Assembly (NCBI GenBank): GCA_910585655.1
Contig: CAJUFW010000017.1
Span: 17,809-30,595, forward strand
Length of the DNA: 12,787 nucleotides
Source of the DNA: an uncultured Lachnospiraceae bacterium
GTDB lineage: Bacteria > Bacillota_A > Clostridia > Lachnospirales > Lachnospiraceae
Direction: 5' to 3'
Both the position numbers and the translations under genes were made by a program. Positions within the stretch are counted from its first letter, which is position 1, and each line of letters opens with the position of its first letter. Positions 1 through 5,614 of the stretch are shown piece after piece. Below the pieces are notes generated by a model, which saw nothing but the letters and a program-made list of their open reading frames with translations, ran no database searches and was not told the DNA's origin.

Positions 1-54
1 TCCGTAAATCCTCTGGGGGGCTGCTCCGGGATCTCGCTGTTGTGATAGTTCCGC
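1..54. other. Window edge beyond the MATE stop, no gene called
   Basis: These 54 bases follow the MATE stop codon on the minus strand. No hairpin with a U tract, start codon with a ribosome binding site, or RNA gene was seen. One minus-strand frame remains open to the edge (KRNYHNSEIPEQPPRGFT), but without a supported start, so a downstream coupled gene is possible and unproven. Confidence 0.3.
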
Positions 55-1458
55 TTAGTTGTCCTGCTGTACAATTCCTTTTTTATGCCAGTTCCCGAAT
101 TTATAGAAGAGCGTCGTAATCACGGCGCCTAACGTCCAGGAAACGAGCAGGGATATAAAAATACATTCCGGTCTGCCGTTTGGAAAGTCTGCGCTCTTGG
201 TCATCCACGCAATTCCATAGGCTACCGGCACACGCAGGAATACCGTAGTAATAATGGAAATCCACATTGGGGTAACAGTATCGCCTGCTCCCCTCATTAC
301 ACCGGATAAAATCTGGGTAATCGCACAGGCAATATAACCAATAGAAAGCATTCGCATCATTCGGTTACTCATATCGATAATTTCCTGTGTGTTGGTAAAC
401 AATGACATCAGATATTTTCCGAAAATGACGATAAACAGCACAAGCACCGCGGAGATACTAAGACCTAGCTTCATTCCGTCCCTGGTTCCTGCTTTTACCC
501 GGTCTAAGCGTCCGGCTCCGATGTTCTGCCCGGCATAGGTGGTCATGGCTGTACCAAAGGTAAAGCACGGCATCATCGCAAAGCTGTCCACACGCATAAC
601 TACCGTAGAAACCGTAATGATACTAGAGCCAAAGCTGTTTGTGAGAGACTGTACCACCAGTGCCGCCATCGAAAAAATCATCTGGGATACACCGGAAGGA
701 ATTCCTAAAATAATCAACCGTTTTACCAGGACACCCTCTAATTTCAAAGTGGATTTGTTAATGTCTAGCACATCCTTCATGCTCTTGATACGCAAGAAAC
801 ATAGTATGGCAGAAATTCCCTGCGCCAGCACGGTCGCATATGCCACGCCTGCTACCCCCAGACGGAAGCCGATTACAAACCATAAATCCAGGGCAATGTT
901 TAATACCGTAGAGATCAGCAGGAAAAAAAGCGGCATCACGGAATCGCCCATACCACGCAGAATTCCGGAAAAAATATTGTAAAACGTACAGCCAATAATT
1001 CCGACAAAGACGATTGTCAAATAGGAACATGACATCTTAAAAATATCCTCTGGTGTCCCCAGCATCCGCATAAACGGTTCTACCAGGAAAAAACCGACCA
1101 GCATAATCATCGCACTGGCTATGATATTTAAAATAATGCTGTTGCCAATGGTCATCGACAGATTCCGACGATCCTTTGCCCCAAAATACTGGGAAATCAT
1201 AATTCCGGCACCTACGGAAATCCCCATAAACAATACCAGCACCAGGTTAAATAACGGCATACTGGCTCCAATCGCCGCCAAAGCCTGATCCCCTACATAT
1301 TTTCCTACCACAATCGAATCTACCGTACTATACAAAAGCTGTGCCAGGTTTCCAATCAGCAACGGAACCGCAAACTCAATCAAGTTCCGAGCCGGTTTCC
1401 CCTCCGTCATATCCCTAGCGCCCGCAAACTTTGTCATAAATTTCTGAACTAAATTCAT
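55..1458 (-). CDS. MATE family multidrug/cation efflux transporter
   Basis: This is an integral membrane antiporter of the MATE family, which exports drugs or other cationic and organic compounds using a Na+ or H+ gradient. The protein has about 467 residues, the usual family length, and about 12 hydrophobic segments in two similar halves. The first half opens with a hydrophobic block containing PLLIGNLAQLLYSTVDSIVVG, followed by the conserved GDQALAAIGAS. The second half opens with LIILGIPSGVSQMIFS. The C-terminus is short and polar. The chosen start is the ATG at 1458, because AGGGAG lies 7 nt upstream of it; an in-frame ATG two codons earlier (1464) is only 1-2 nt from that site. The gene is monocistronic as far as visible, with its own promoter near 1602-1630. 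The substrate cannot be predicted from sequence. The family call is firm. Confidence 0.93.
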   Translation of the reverse strand: MNLVQKFMTKFAGARDMTEGKPARNLIEFAVPLLIGNLAQLLYSTVDSIVVGKYVGDQALAAIGASMPLFNLVLVLFMGISVGAGIMISQYFGAKDRRNLSMTIGNSIILNIIASAMIMLVGFFLVEPFMRMLGTPEDIFKMSCSYLTIVFVGIIGCTFYNIFSGILRGMGDSVMPLFFLLISTVLNIALDLWFVIGFRLGVAGVAYATVLAQGISAILCFLRIKSMKDVLDINKSTLKLEGVLVKRLIILGIPSGVSQMIFSMAALVVQSLTNSFGSSIITVSTVVMRVDSFAMMPCFTFGTAMTTYAGQNIGAGRLDRVKAGTRDGMKLGLSISAVLVLFIVIFGKYLMSLFTNTQEIIDMSNRMMRMLSIGYIACAITQILSGVMRGAGDTVTPMWISIITTVFLRVPVAYGIAWMTKSADFPNGRPECIFISLLVSWTLGAVITTLFYKFGNWHKKGIVQQDN

Positions 1459-1601
1459 CCCCATTCTCCCTTCTTTGTTTCTTTACTTCCCATTTTTCAT
1501 TTCTTGTTTCTTATGTCTTATGTCTGACCATCAGGCAACCCTATACTATACCAGACATCCGACAGGCAAACCACTCCTGTCCTGTTCTGCCCTTATCTAC
1601 T

Positions 1602-1630
1602 ATGATACCTCTTGTAATCGTTTACGTCAA
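1602..1630 (-). promoter_or_regulatory. Sigma-A-type promoter of the MATE gene
   Basis: On the minus strand TTGACG (1625-1630) and TATCAT (1602-1607) are separated by exactly 17 bp. The predicted leader to the ATG at 1458 is about 135 nt. It contains a small inverted repeat at 1561-1581 (6-bp stem GACAGG/CCTGTC, 9-nt loop) and a tandem TTATGTC repeat near 1511-1524. No known riboswitch class was recognised in it. A second weaker -10-like TATAGT lies further downstream, near 1543-1548, without a good -35. Confidence 0.6.
1612..1627. promoter_or_regulatory. cre-like palindromic operator in the MATE promoter
   Basis: The sequence TTGTAATCGTTTACGT has a GTAA...TTAC dyad around a central CG. It matches the catabolite-responsive element pattern WTGNAANCGNWNNCAW with one mismatch. 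It lies in the -35/-10 spacer of the MATE promoter, a position where a bound LacI/CcpA-type protein would repress. The match is seen in the sequence; the binding protein is inferred. Confidence 0.4.
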
Positions 1631-1710
1631 TGCAGTATTTTTTACACGCGTCAAATTTTTATCTTCCATTCGCGCGAGTGCGTATCCCGCCCGGAAAATT
1701 TTCCTATGAT

Positions 1711-1750
1711 ACAAAAAGGAGCCGCTTTCGGTAACGACACCGAAAGCGGC
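1711..1750 (-). terminator. Rho-independent terminator after the rplA operon
   Basis: There is a perfect 12-bp inverted repeat (1721-1732 with 1739-1750) with a 6-nt loop. On the minus strand it is followed by TCCTTTTTGT, a U-rich tract. The plus-strand flank is not T-rich, so the terminator acts on leftward transcription. It lies about 95 nt beyond the rplA stop codon and upstream of the MATE promoter, so it should end the rpmG-secE-nusG-rplKA transcript. Confidence 0.85.
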
Positions 1751-1783
1751 AGCCTGTTATGCGCGATGTAAAGCCTTTCTTTC

Positions 1784-1849
1784 CTGCAAGGACCAGCCCT
1801 CCAGATACTCTGGACGGCTACGCCTGATTCTGTTCTCTAAGGACTAGCC
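1784..1849 (-). ncRNA. Structured element after rplA, possible L10-leader remnant
   Basis: Directly after (and slightly overlapping) the rplA stop codon the transcript can fold into a hairpin at 1795-1819. It has a 6-bp stem TCCAGA/TCUGGA, a 3-nt loop, one mismatch, then a further 4-bp stem. Two imperfect copies of a 15-base repeat, CTSYAAGGACYAGCC on the plus strand (1784-1798 and 1835-1849, 12 of 15 identical), flank the hairpin. In many Firmicutes this position, between rplA and rplJ, holds the L10 leader that attenuates rplJL. Here no rplJ follows and the element runs into the terminator at 1711-1750. Identity with the L10 leader is an inference from position and structure; I did not find an unambiguous consensus match. 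Confidence 0.35.
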
Positions 1850-2536
1850 TAGCTTCGTTGTATTCAGTCTTACTCCCGGTCCCATGGTGGAACTTAGAGT
1901 AACGCTCTTTAAATACTGGCCCTTTGCGGAAGCCGGTTTGGCTTTTACAATAGCGCCTATCAGCGTATTGAAGTTGTCTGCTAACTGCTCCTCTGTAAAA
2001 GAAGCTTTTCCCACTGGCACATGAATGATATTTGCTTTGTCAAGACGGTACTCAATCTTACCAGCCTTGATATCTGCGACAGCCTTTGCTACGTCCATGG
2101 TAACAGTACCCGCCTTCGGGTTCGGCATTAAGCCCTTTGGTCCTAAAACACGTCCCAAACGACCTACGACACCCATCATATCCGGGGTTGCTACAACCAC
2201 GTCAAATTCAAACCAGCCTTCGTTCTGGATCTTCGGGATCAGCTCCTCGCCGCCTACATAATCGGCTCCTGCTGCCTCTGCCTCGTTGATCTTATCGCCT
2301 TTGGCAAATACCAGAACACGAACGGTACGGCCTGTCCCATGCGGCAGAACTACAGCGCCACGTACCTGCTGATCGGCATGACGTCCGTCTACACCAAGCT
2401 TGATATGAGCTTCTACCGTCTCATCGAACTTTGCAACTGCTGTCTTTTTCACTAAAGTGATGGCATCTGCTGTATCATAGAAGGTTGCCCTATCCACTAA
2501 TTTCGCAGCCTCTACGTATTTCTTTCCTCTTTTCAT
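1844..2536 (-). CDS. rplA: 50S ribosomal protein L1
   Basis: Ribosomal protein L1 (uL1) forms the mobile L1 stalk of the large subunit, which helps release the E-site tRNA. It is also a classic translational repressor of its own operon. The 230-residue product matches the family length. It begins MKRGKKYVEAAKLVD and carries the diagnostic GRLGRVLGPKGLMPNPKAGTV segment near residues 123-143. The start is the ATG at 2536, because AGGAGG (2548-2553) lies 11 nt upstream; an in-frame TTG at 2545 is only 2 nt from that site. The gene is last in the rpmG-secE-nusG-rplK-rplA operon, 110 bp after rplK. That gap carries a likely L1-binding RNA element. rplJ and rplL, its common downstream neighbours, are absent here. 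Confidence 0.97.
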   Translation of the reverse strand: MKRGKKYVEAAKLVDRATFYDTADAITLVKKTAVAKFDETVEAHIKLGVDGRHADQQVRGAVVLPHGTGRTVRVLVFAKGDKINEAEAAGADYVGGEELIPKIQNEGWFEFDVVVATPDMMGVVGRLGRVLGPKGLMPNPKAGTVTMDVAKAVADIKAGKIEYRLDKANIIHVPVGKASFTEEQLADNFNTLIGAIVKAKPASAKGQYLKSVTLSSTMGPGVRLNTTKLG

Positions 2537-2553
2537 AATAAACAAAACCTCCT

Positions 2554-2594
2554 GTGGTATCTATGCTTCGGCAGGCTTCTTACCTGCCTCCCAC
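2554..2594 (-). promoter_or_regulatory. Putative L1-binding RNA element between rplK and rplA
   Basis: The transcript reads GUGGGAGGC (2594-2586) ... AUACCAC (2560-2554), so GUGG pairs with CCAC at the base. An inner hairpin at 2570-2588 pairs GGCAGG with CCUGCC over a 7-nt loop. The same GUGGGAGGC...AUACCAC pair frames the L1-binding stalk (helices 76-78) of bacterial 23S rRNA. L1 is known to repress its operon by binding an mRNA mimic of that stalk. The element ends just before the rplA Shine-Dalgarno (2548-2553), so bound L1 would block initiation there. The sequence match is direct; the function is inferred. Confidence 0.6.
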
Positions 2595-2646
2595 TGTCTT
2601 TCCTACGGCATAAAGAGTTCTTCCCCCTGCCGGTGAAGCGTGTTCG

Positions 2647-3072
2647 TTAGTCTTCTACTACAATACCCATAGAACGGGCGGTTCCTGCGATCATGCTCAT
2701 TGCGCTTTCTACACTGGCAGCATTCAGATCCGGCATCTTCAGCTCAGCAATCTTACGAATCTCATCCTTTTTGATCTTCGCTACCTTGTTTTTGTTCGGC
2801 ACTGCGGATGCAGTCTCGATTTTACATGCCTTCTTTAATAATACGGCTGCAGGAGGAGTCTTTGTAATAAAGCTGAAACTCCTGTCAGCATATACCGTAA
2901 TAACAACCGGAATGATCATTCCTTCCTGCCCTGCTGTTCTGGCATTAAATTCCTTGGTGAACTGTACAATGTTCACACCATGCTGTCCTAAAGCCGGTCC
3001 AACCGGAGGAGCCGGAGTTGCCTTAGCGGCAGGAATCTGTAATTTTATATAACCTTCTACTTTCTTTGCCAT
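2647..3072 (-). CDS. rplK: 50S ribosomal protein L11
   Basis: Ribosomal protein L11 (uL11) binds the GTPase-associated region of 23S rRNA and is the platform for elongation-factor action. In many bacteria it is also needed for RelA-dependent stringent signalling. The 141-residue product is the standard length. The N-terminal domain has KLQIPAAKATPAPPVGPALG and the NIVQFTKEFNART stretch. The C-terminal rRNA-binding domain contains FITKTPPAAVLLKKA and ends with GTARSMGIVVED. The start ATG is preceded by GGAGG at about 9 nt. It lies 16 bp after nusG in the same operon and 110 bp before rplA. Nothing is unusual in the protein. Confidence 0.98.
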   Translation of the reverse strand: MAKKVEGYIKLQIPAAKATPAPPVGPALGQHGVNIVQFTKEFNARTAGQEGMIIPVVITVYADRSFSFITKTPPAAVLLKKACKIETASAVPNKNKVAKIKKDEIRKIAELKMPDLNAASVESAMSMIAGTARSMGIVVED

Positions 3073-3088
3073 TTGTGATAACCTCCAC

Positions 3089-3604
3089 TTATAACTTCTT
3101 GATATCGGTGAAACTGATTTCCACAGGTGTTTCCCGTCCGAACATGTCTACGCTGATAGTGACAATCTGTTTCACATTGTTGATCGACTGAACAATCCCC
3201 GTCGTATTCTCCCAGACACCGGCTGTCACCACTACGGAATCCCCTTCCTCCAGATCAATCTGAACCTCACTGTGGTGGACTCCCATGCTCTTCATCTCCG
3301 CGTCGGTCAATGGTACTGGTTTGGAACCTGGGCCTACAAATCCGGTTACTCCCCTGGTATTCCTTACAACATACCAAGTATCATCATTCATAATCATATT
3401 GAGAAGCACATAGCCGGGAAACAGCTTCTTTTGTACCTGTTTTTTAACACCGTTTTTCACTTCCACTACTTCTTCAAGCGGAACTGAAACCTCCAGAATC
3501 TGATCCTGCAGCTTTCTGTTCTCAATCGTTTTCTCGATGTTGGCTTTCACCTTATTCTCATAACCGGAATAAGTGTGTACCACATACCATTTCGCCTCTG
3601 ACAT
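3089..3604 (-). CDS. nusG: Transcription termination/antitermination factor NusG
   Basis: NusG binds RNA polymerase through its N-terminal NGN domain, suppresses or modulates pausing, and links transcription with Rho or the ribosome through its C-terminal KOW domain. The 171-residue product starts MSEAKWYVVHTYSGYENKVK, the hallmark NGN start. It contains the conserved LFPGYVLLNM and VVRNTRGVTGFVG segments near residues 62-92. A KOW motif follows around residues 119-150 (EEGDSVVVTAGVWENTTGIV). AAGGTGAT precedes the ATG. It sits 19 bp after secE, the conserved bacterial pairing. No insertion domain is seen between NGN and KOW. Confidence 0.97.
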   Translation of the reverse strand: MSEAKWYVVHTYSGYENKVKANIEKTIENRKLQDQILEVSVPLEEVVEVKNGVKKQVQKKLFPGYVLLNMIMNDDTWYVVRNTRGVTGFVGPGSKPVPLTDAEMKSMGVHHSEVQIDLEEGDSVVVTAGVWENTTGIVQSINNVKQIVTISVDMFGRETPVEISFTDIKKL

Positions 3605-3623
3605 ATCATCACCTTATCTTATT

Positions 3624-3833
3624 CTACAAAATTAAATCAATCACGTACTGAATGCCAAGATCCAACACTGCAATAGCAGCACCAAGCACAACGGAAACAG
3701 CGACGACAGAAACGGATTGCTTCAAAAGTGAATCCCTGTCCGGCCATACAATCTTTTTAAATTCGGATTTTATAGCCTTGAAAAAGCTCTTCTTTGGAGC
3801 CTTATCTGCAGTTTTACTCGTTACGTCTCCCAT
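3624..3833 (-). CDS. secE: Preprotein translocase subunit SecE
   Basis: SecE is the small essential membrane subunit that clamps the SecY channel of the Sec translocon. The 69-residue product is the short Gram-positive form with a single transmembrane segment (about residues 42-66). Before it lies the conserved amphipathic cytoplasmic helix FFKAIKSEFKKIVWPDRDSL, with the KIVWP motif. The extreme N-terminus is polar and lysine-rich. The ATG is preceded by AAAGGAAAG. The gene lies between rpmG (74 bp upstream) and nusG (19 bp downstream), the conserved Firmicutes arrangement, which supports the call for so short a protein. Confidence 0.95.
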   Translation of the reverse strand: MGDVTSKTADKAPKKSFFKAIKSEFKKIVWPDRDSLLKQSVSVVAVSVVLGAAIAVLDLGIQYVIDLIL

Positions 3834-3907
3834 GTTTCACTTTCCTTTCTGCTGGATACAAGCCGGAGTATGTTCCCTGCCAGCCGTATCCGGCGTGTTC
3901 TGTCAGC

Positions 3908-4057
3908 TTATCTGGTCTCCTTATGCAGGGTATGAGCCTTACAGAATTTACAATACTTTTTCGTTTCCATTCTGTCCGGATGCAGCTTCTTTTCTTTCAT
4001 GGTATTGTAATTCCGCTGCTTACATTCGGTACATGCCAATGTGATTTTTGTACGCAC
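3908..4057 (-). CDS. rpmG: 50S ribosomal protein L33, zinc-ribbon type
   Basis: This is a 49-residue ribosomal protein L33 (bL33), which sits near the E site of the large subunit. The product begins (M)RTKITLACTECKQRNYNTM and ends KYCKFCKAHTLHKETR. Two CxxC pairs (CTEC and CKFC) form the zinc ribbon of the Cys-containing (C+) L33 type. The start is GTG at 4057, preceded by GGAGGTGG with good spacing. It is the first visible gene of the secE-nusG-rplKA transcript; the predicted promoter lies about 110 nt upstream. The C+ form is usually the one used when zinc is plentiful; no C- paralogue is visible here. Confidence 0.95.
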   Translation of the reverse strand: MRTKITLACTECKQRNYNTMKEKKLHPDRMETKKYCKFCKAHTLHKETR

Positions 4058-4071
4058 AACTTCCACCTCCG

Positions 4072-4140
4072 CTATAAATTCGTTTTGTGTTTACCAGGAA
4101 GGAACCGTTCTCCTACTGTTCTCAACCTGTTTTTAGGCAT
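4072..4140 (-). CDS. Possible 22-codon upstream ORF in the rpmG leader
   Basis: Within the predicted 5' leader of rpmG an ATG at 4140 opens a 22-codon basic reading frame (MPKNRLRTVGERF...). It stops with TAG just upstream of the rpmG ribosome binding site. An AGG sits about 11 nt before the ATG, separated by a run of eight T. It has no recognised homology. It may be a chance ORF; the stop placed just before the next Shine-Dalgarno is compatible with translational coupling or a leader peptide. Confidence 0.2.
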   Translation of the reverse strand: MPKNRLRTVGERFLPGKHKTNL

Positions 4141-4169
4141 AAAAAAAAGACCTATCTCATCGCTCTCCT

Positions 4170-4199
4170 ACTATACCATAAACACCCTTTCTCCGTCAA
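4170..4199 (-). promoter_or_regulatory. Sigma-A promoter of the rpmG-secE-nusG-rplKA operon
   Basis: On the minus strand TTGACG (4194-4199) and TATAGT (4170-4175) are separated by 18 bp. Transcription should start near 4163, giving a leader of about 106 nt before the rpmG GTG. No other promoter of similar quality was seen further down the operon, and the intergenic gaps inside it are short, which suggests one main transcript. Confidence 0.65.
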
Positions 4200-4228
4200 T
4201 ACTTTTTTATATTTTTCTTGCAATTTTA

Positions 4229-4257
4229 TTGTAACGTGATATCATATATTATATAAG
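4229..4257 (+). promoter_or_regulatory. Promoter of the FliD-like/protease unit
   Basis: TTGTAA (4229-4234) and TATAAG (4252-4257) are separated by 17 bp in an A/T-rich stretch. The predicted leader is about 40 nt and ends in GGAGG 7 nt before the ATG at 4304. It is divergent from the rpmG promoter, with the two -35 boxes about 30 bp apart, so both could share regulation. The -35 is imperfect. Confidence 0.45.
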
Positions 4258-4303
4258 GAACATTGTTTTATTTTCATTCCATTAAAAGGAAGGAGGAACG
4301 GCT

Positions 4304-5614
4304 ATGCCTGCACCGATTTATACCCAGATAACCCAACAGCTTGCAGCCCGCCAGATAGAACGCCGCCGTTCTGTCCGCCGCACTGCTGCCAAACGTCTAA
4401 GCGGCTCTTCCGAGCTGCGTGATATTTATACACGTATGGCAAAACGAAATGCTTCTTCCCCTCTTTACTTACTTCAGCTCAATACGGCAAAACGCCATTT
4501 TTTGATAGATATGAAAGAGGATGCTATGAACCTGTCTATGCTGCTTGACGAGCTTGATCCGGCGCAGTCCGATCTCTACTCCTCGTGGCTGGCGGTTTCC
4601 GATCATCCTTTATTGGCTTCGGCAGATCTTACGCCGGACGCGGCTGGGCTTCCTCTTGAAAAGCTGCCGGAGCCTGCCCTTTTGCAGATTCACTCTCTGG
4701 CTCTGCCGCAGCGAAACATCGGTAATCCGCTCTATGCTGCCGGCAGAACGTTAGAGCCTGGTCTCTACCGATTCCAGGCAGAGGTAGAGGATAACCTTTA
4801 CCAGCTTCAGTTTAACATTTCGCCTGGCAGCACCAATGAGGATATTCTCACCAAGCTGGCACGCTTTATAGGAAAATCTTCGATCGGCATCCACGCCAAG
4901 GTAGACGGACTGGGCGGGGAGCGTATTCGGATGCGCTTGGAATCCGAGCATACCGGTCGGGTAAACGATCGTACTTTTACTCTGACTGATATTGAGTATC
5001 CTTCCTCCGGTCATGGGCTGATTGATTTCCTGGGCTTAAATCATCTTGATCAAAGTCCGGCAAATGCCTATGTTACTTTAAACGGCGCTTCTAAGGAACT
5101 GATGAACAACGAATTTACCCTCAAGAGAAGTCTCCATGTTTCCTTACTAAAGGCTTCGGAAGAGAGCATTCGTATCGGCTATGCACCGGATACGGCTGGT
5201 GTAAAGGAACTGTTAGAAGACTTTTTAAACCAATACAATTCCTTCCTCTGGGTAGGAGAAACAGCCAAGGCGAACCACAGCGGCTCCTCCGCACTTTACC
5301 GGAATCTAAGCCAACTGCTTTCCTGGCACTCCGAACGGCTGGGAGATTGCGGCATTTATCTCTCGGACGGACGACTCGCCGCCTCCTATGATCTGGTTTC
5401 CCAGAGCTTAGAGGACGGCTCCCTTCCAAGCTTATTTGCCGGGGATTCTCCGTTTGTAGTCGATTTAAAAAACGAGCTGAACCAGATCGCCCTTGATCCG
5501 GTTCAATATACGACCAAGGAAGTCGTCACGTATCCGAATACTACCAGGCAGAATTTTTTAAGCCCCTATGCCTTTTCCCTTTACAGCGGGCTCTTTTATA
5601 ATGAATGCCTATAA
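4304..5614 (+). CDS. FliD-like (flagellar cap-like) protein lacking canonical termini
   Basis: The 436-residue product matches the core pattern of FliD, the flagellar filament cap. A hook-IN-like segment spans about residues 166-226 (FNISPGSTNEDILTKLARFI, then RIRMRLESEHTGRVND). It is followed by GLIDFLGLN (238-246), VTLNGASKELMNNEFTL (257-273), and LHVSLLK...IRIGYAPDTAGVKELLEDFLNQYNSFL (277-315), typical of the FliD C-terminal family before the YN-hydrophobic motif. The first 130 residues are different: basic, Arg-rich, without the usual GLGSGID start. The C-terminus ends in an aromatic YAFSLYSGLFYNECL instead of the normal coiled coil. There is no signal peptide or transmembrane segment, so the export route is unclear. 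GGAGG gives a firm start. It overlaps the downstream protease gene by 14 nt. FliD similarity is clear at motif level; a cap function is doubtful. Confidence 0.7.
   Translation: MPAPIYTQITQQLAARQIERRRSVRRTAAKRLSGSSELRDIYTRMAKRNASSPLYLLQLNTAKRHFLIDMKEDAMNLSMLLDELDPAQSDLYSSWLAVSDHPLLASADLTPDAAGLPLEKLPEPALLQIHSLALPQRNIGNPLYAAGRTLEPGLYRFQAEVEDNLYQLQFNISPGSTNEDILTKLARFIGKSSIGIHAKVDGLGGERIRMRLESEHTGRVNDRTFTLTDIEYPSSGHGLIDFLGLNHLDQSPANAYVTLNGASKELMNNEFTLKRSLHVSLLKASEESIRIGYAPDTAGVKELLEDFLNQYNSFLWVGETAKANHSGSSALYRNLSQLLSWHSERLGDCGIYLSDGRLAASYDLVSQSLEDGSLPSLFAGDSPFVVDLKNELNQIALDPVQYTTKEVVTYPNTTRQNFLSPYAFSLYSGLFYNECL

Noticed and set aside
1..57. A coupled gene downstream of the MATE gene (open frame KRNYHNSEIPEQPPRGFT)
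   Set aside because: The only upstream start candidate is a TTG with a ribosome binding site placed too close, and the window ends too soon to judge.
1475..1771. A 98-codon plus-strand open frame in the gap between the MATE gene and rplA
   Set aside because: It has no ribosome binding site, no recognisable domain and unusual composition. It runs through the MATE promoter and the terminator hairpin, which explain the sequence better.
3834..3907. Possible tRNA between rpmG and secE, a location where some Firmicutes have tRNA-Trp
   Set aside because: The 74 bp contain no TPsiC-arm consensus or acceptor pairing, only a weak GGATAC/GTATCC inverted repeat with a loop of about 24 nt.
3794..4234. 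A 146-codon plus-strand open frame opposite rpmG and secE
   Set aside because: It lies antisense to rpmG (clear zinc-ribbon L33) and its promoter and leader, and has no ribosome binding site or domain.
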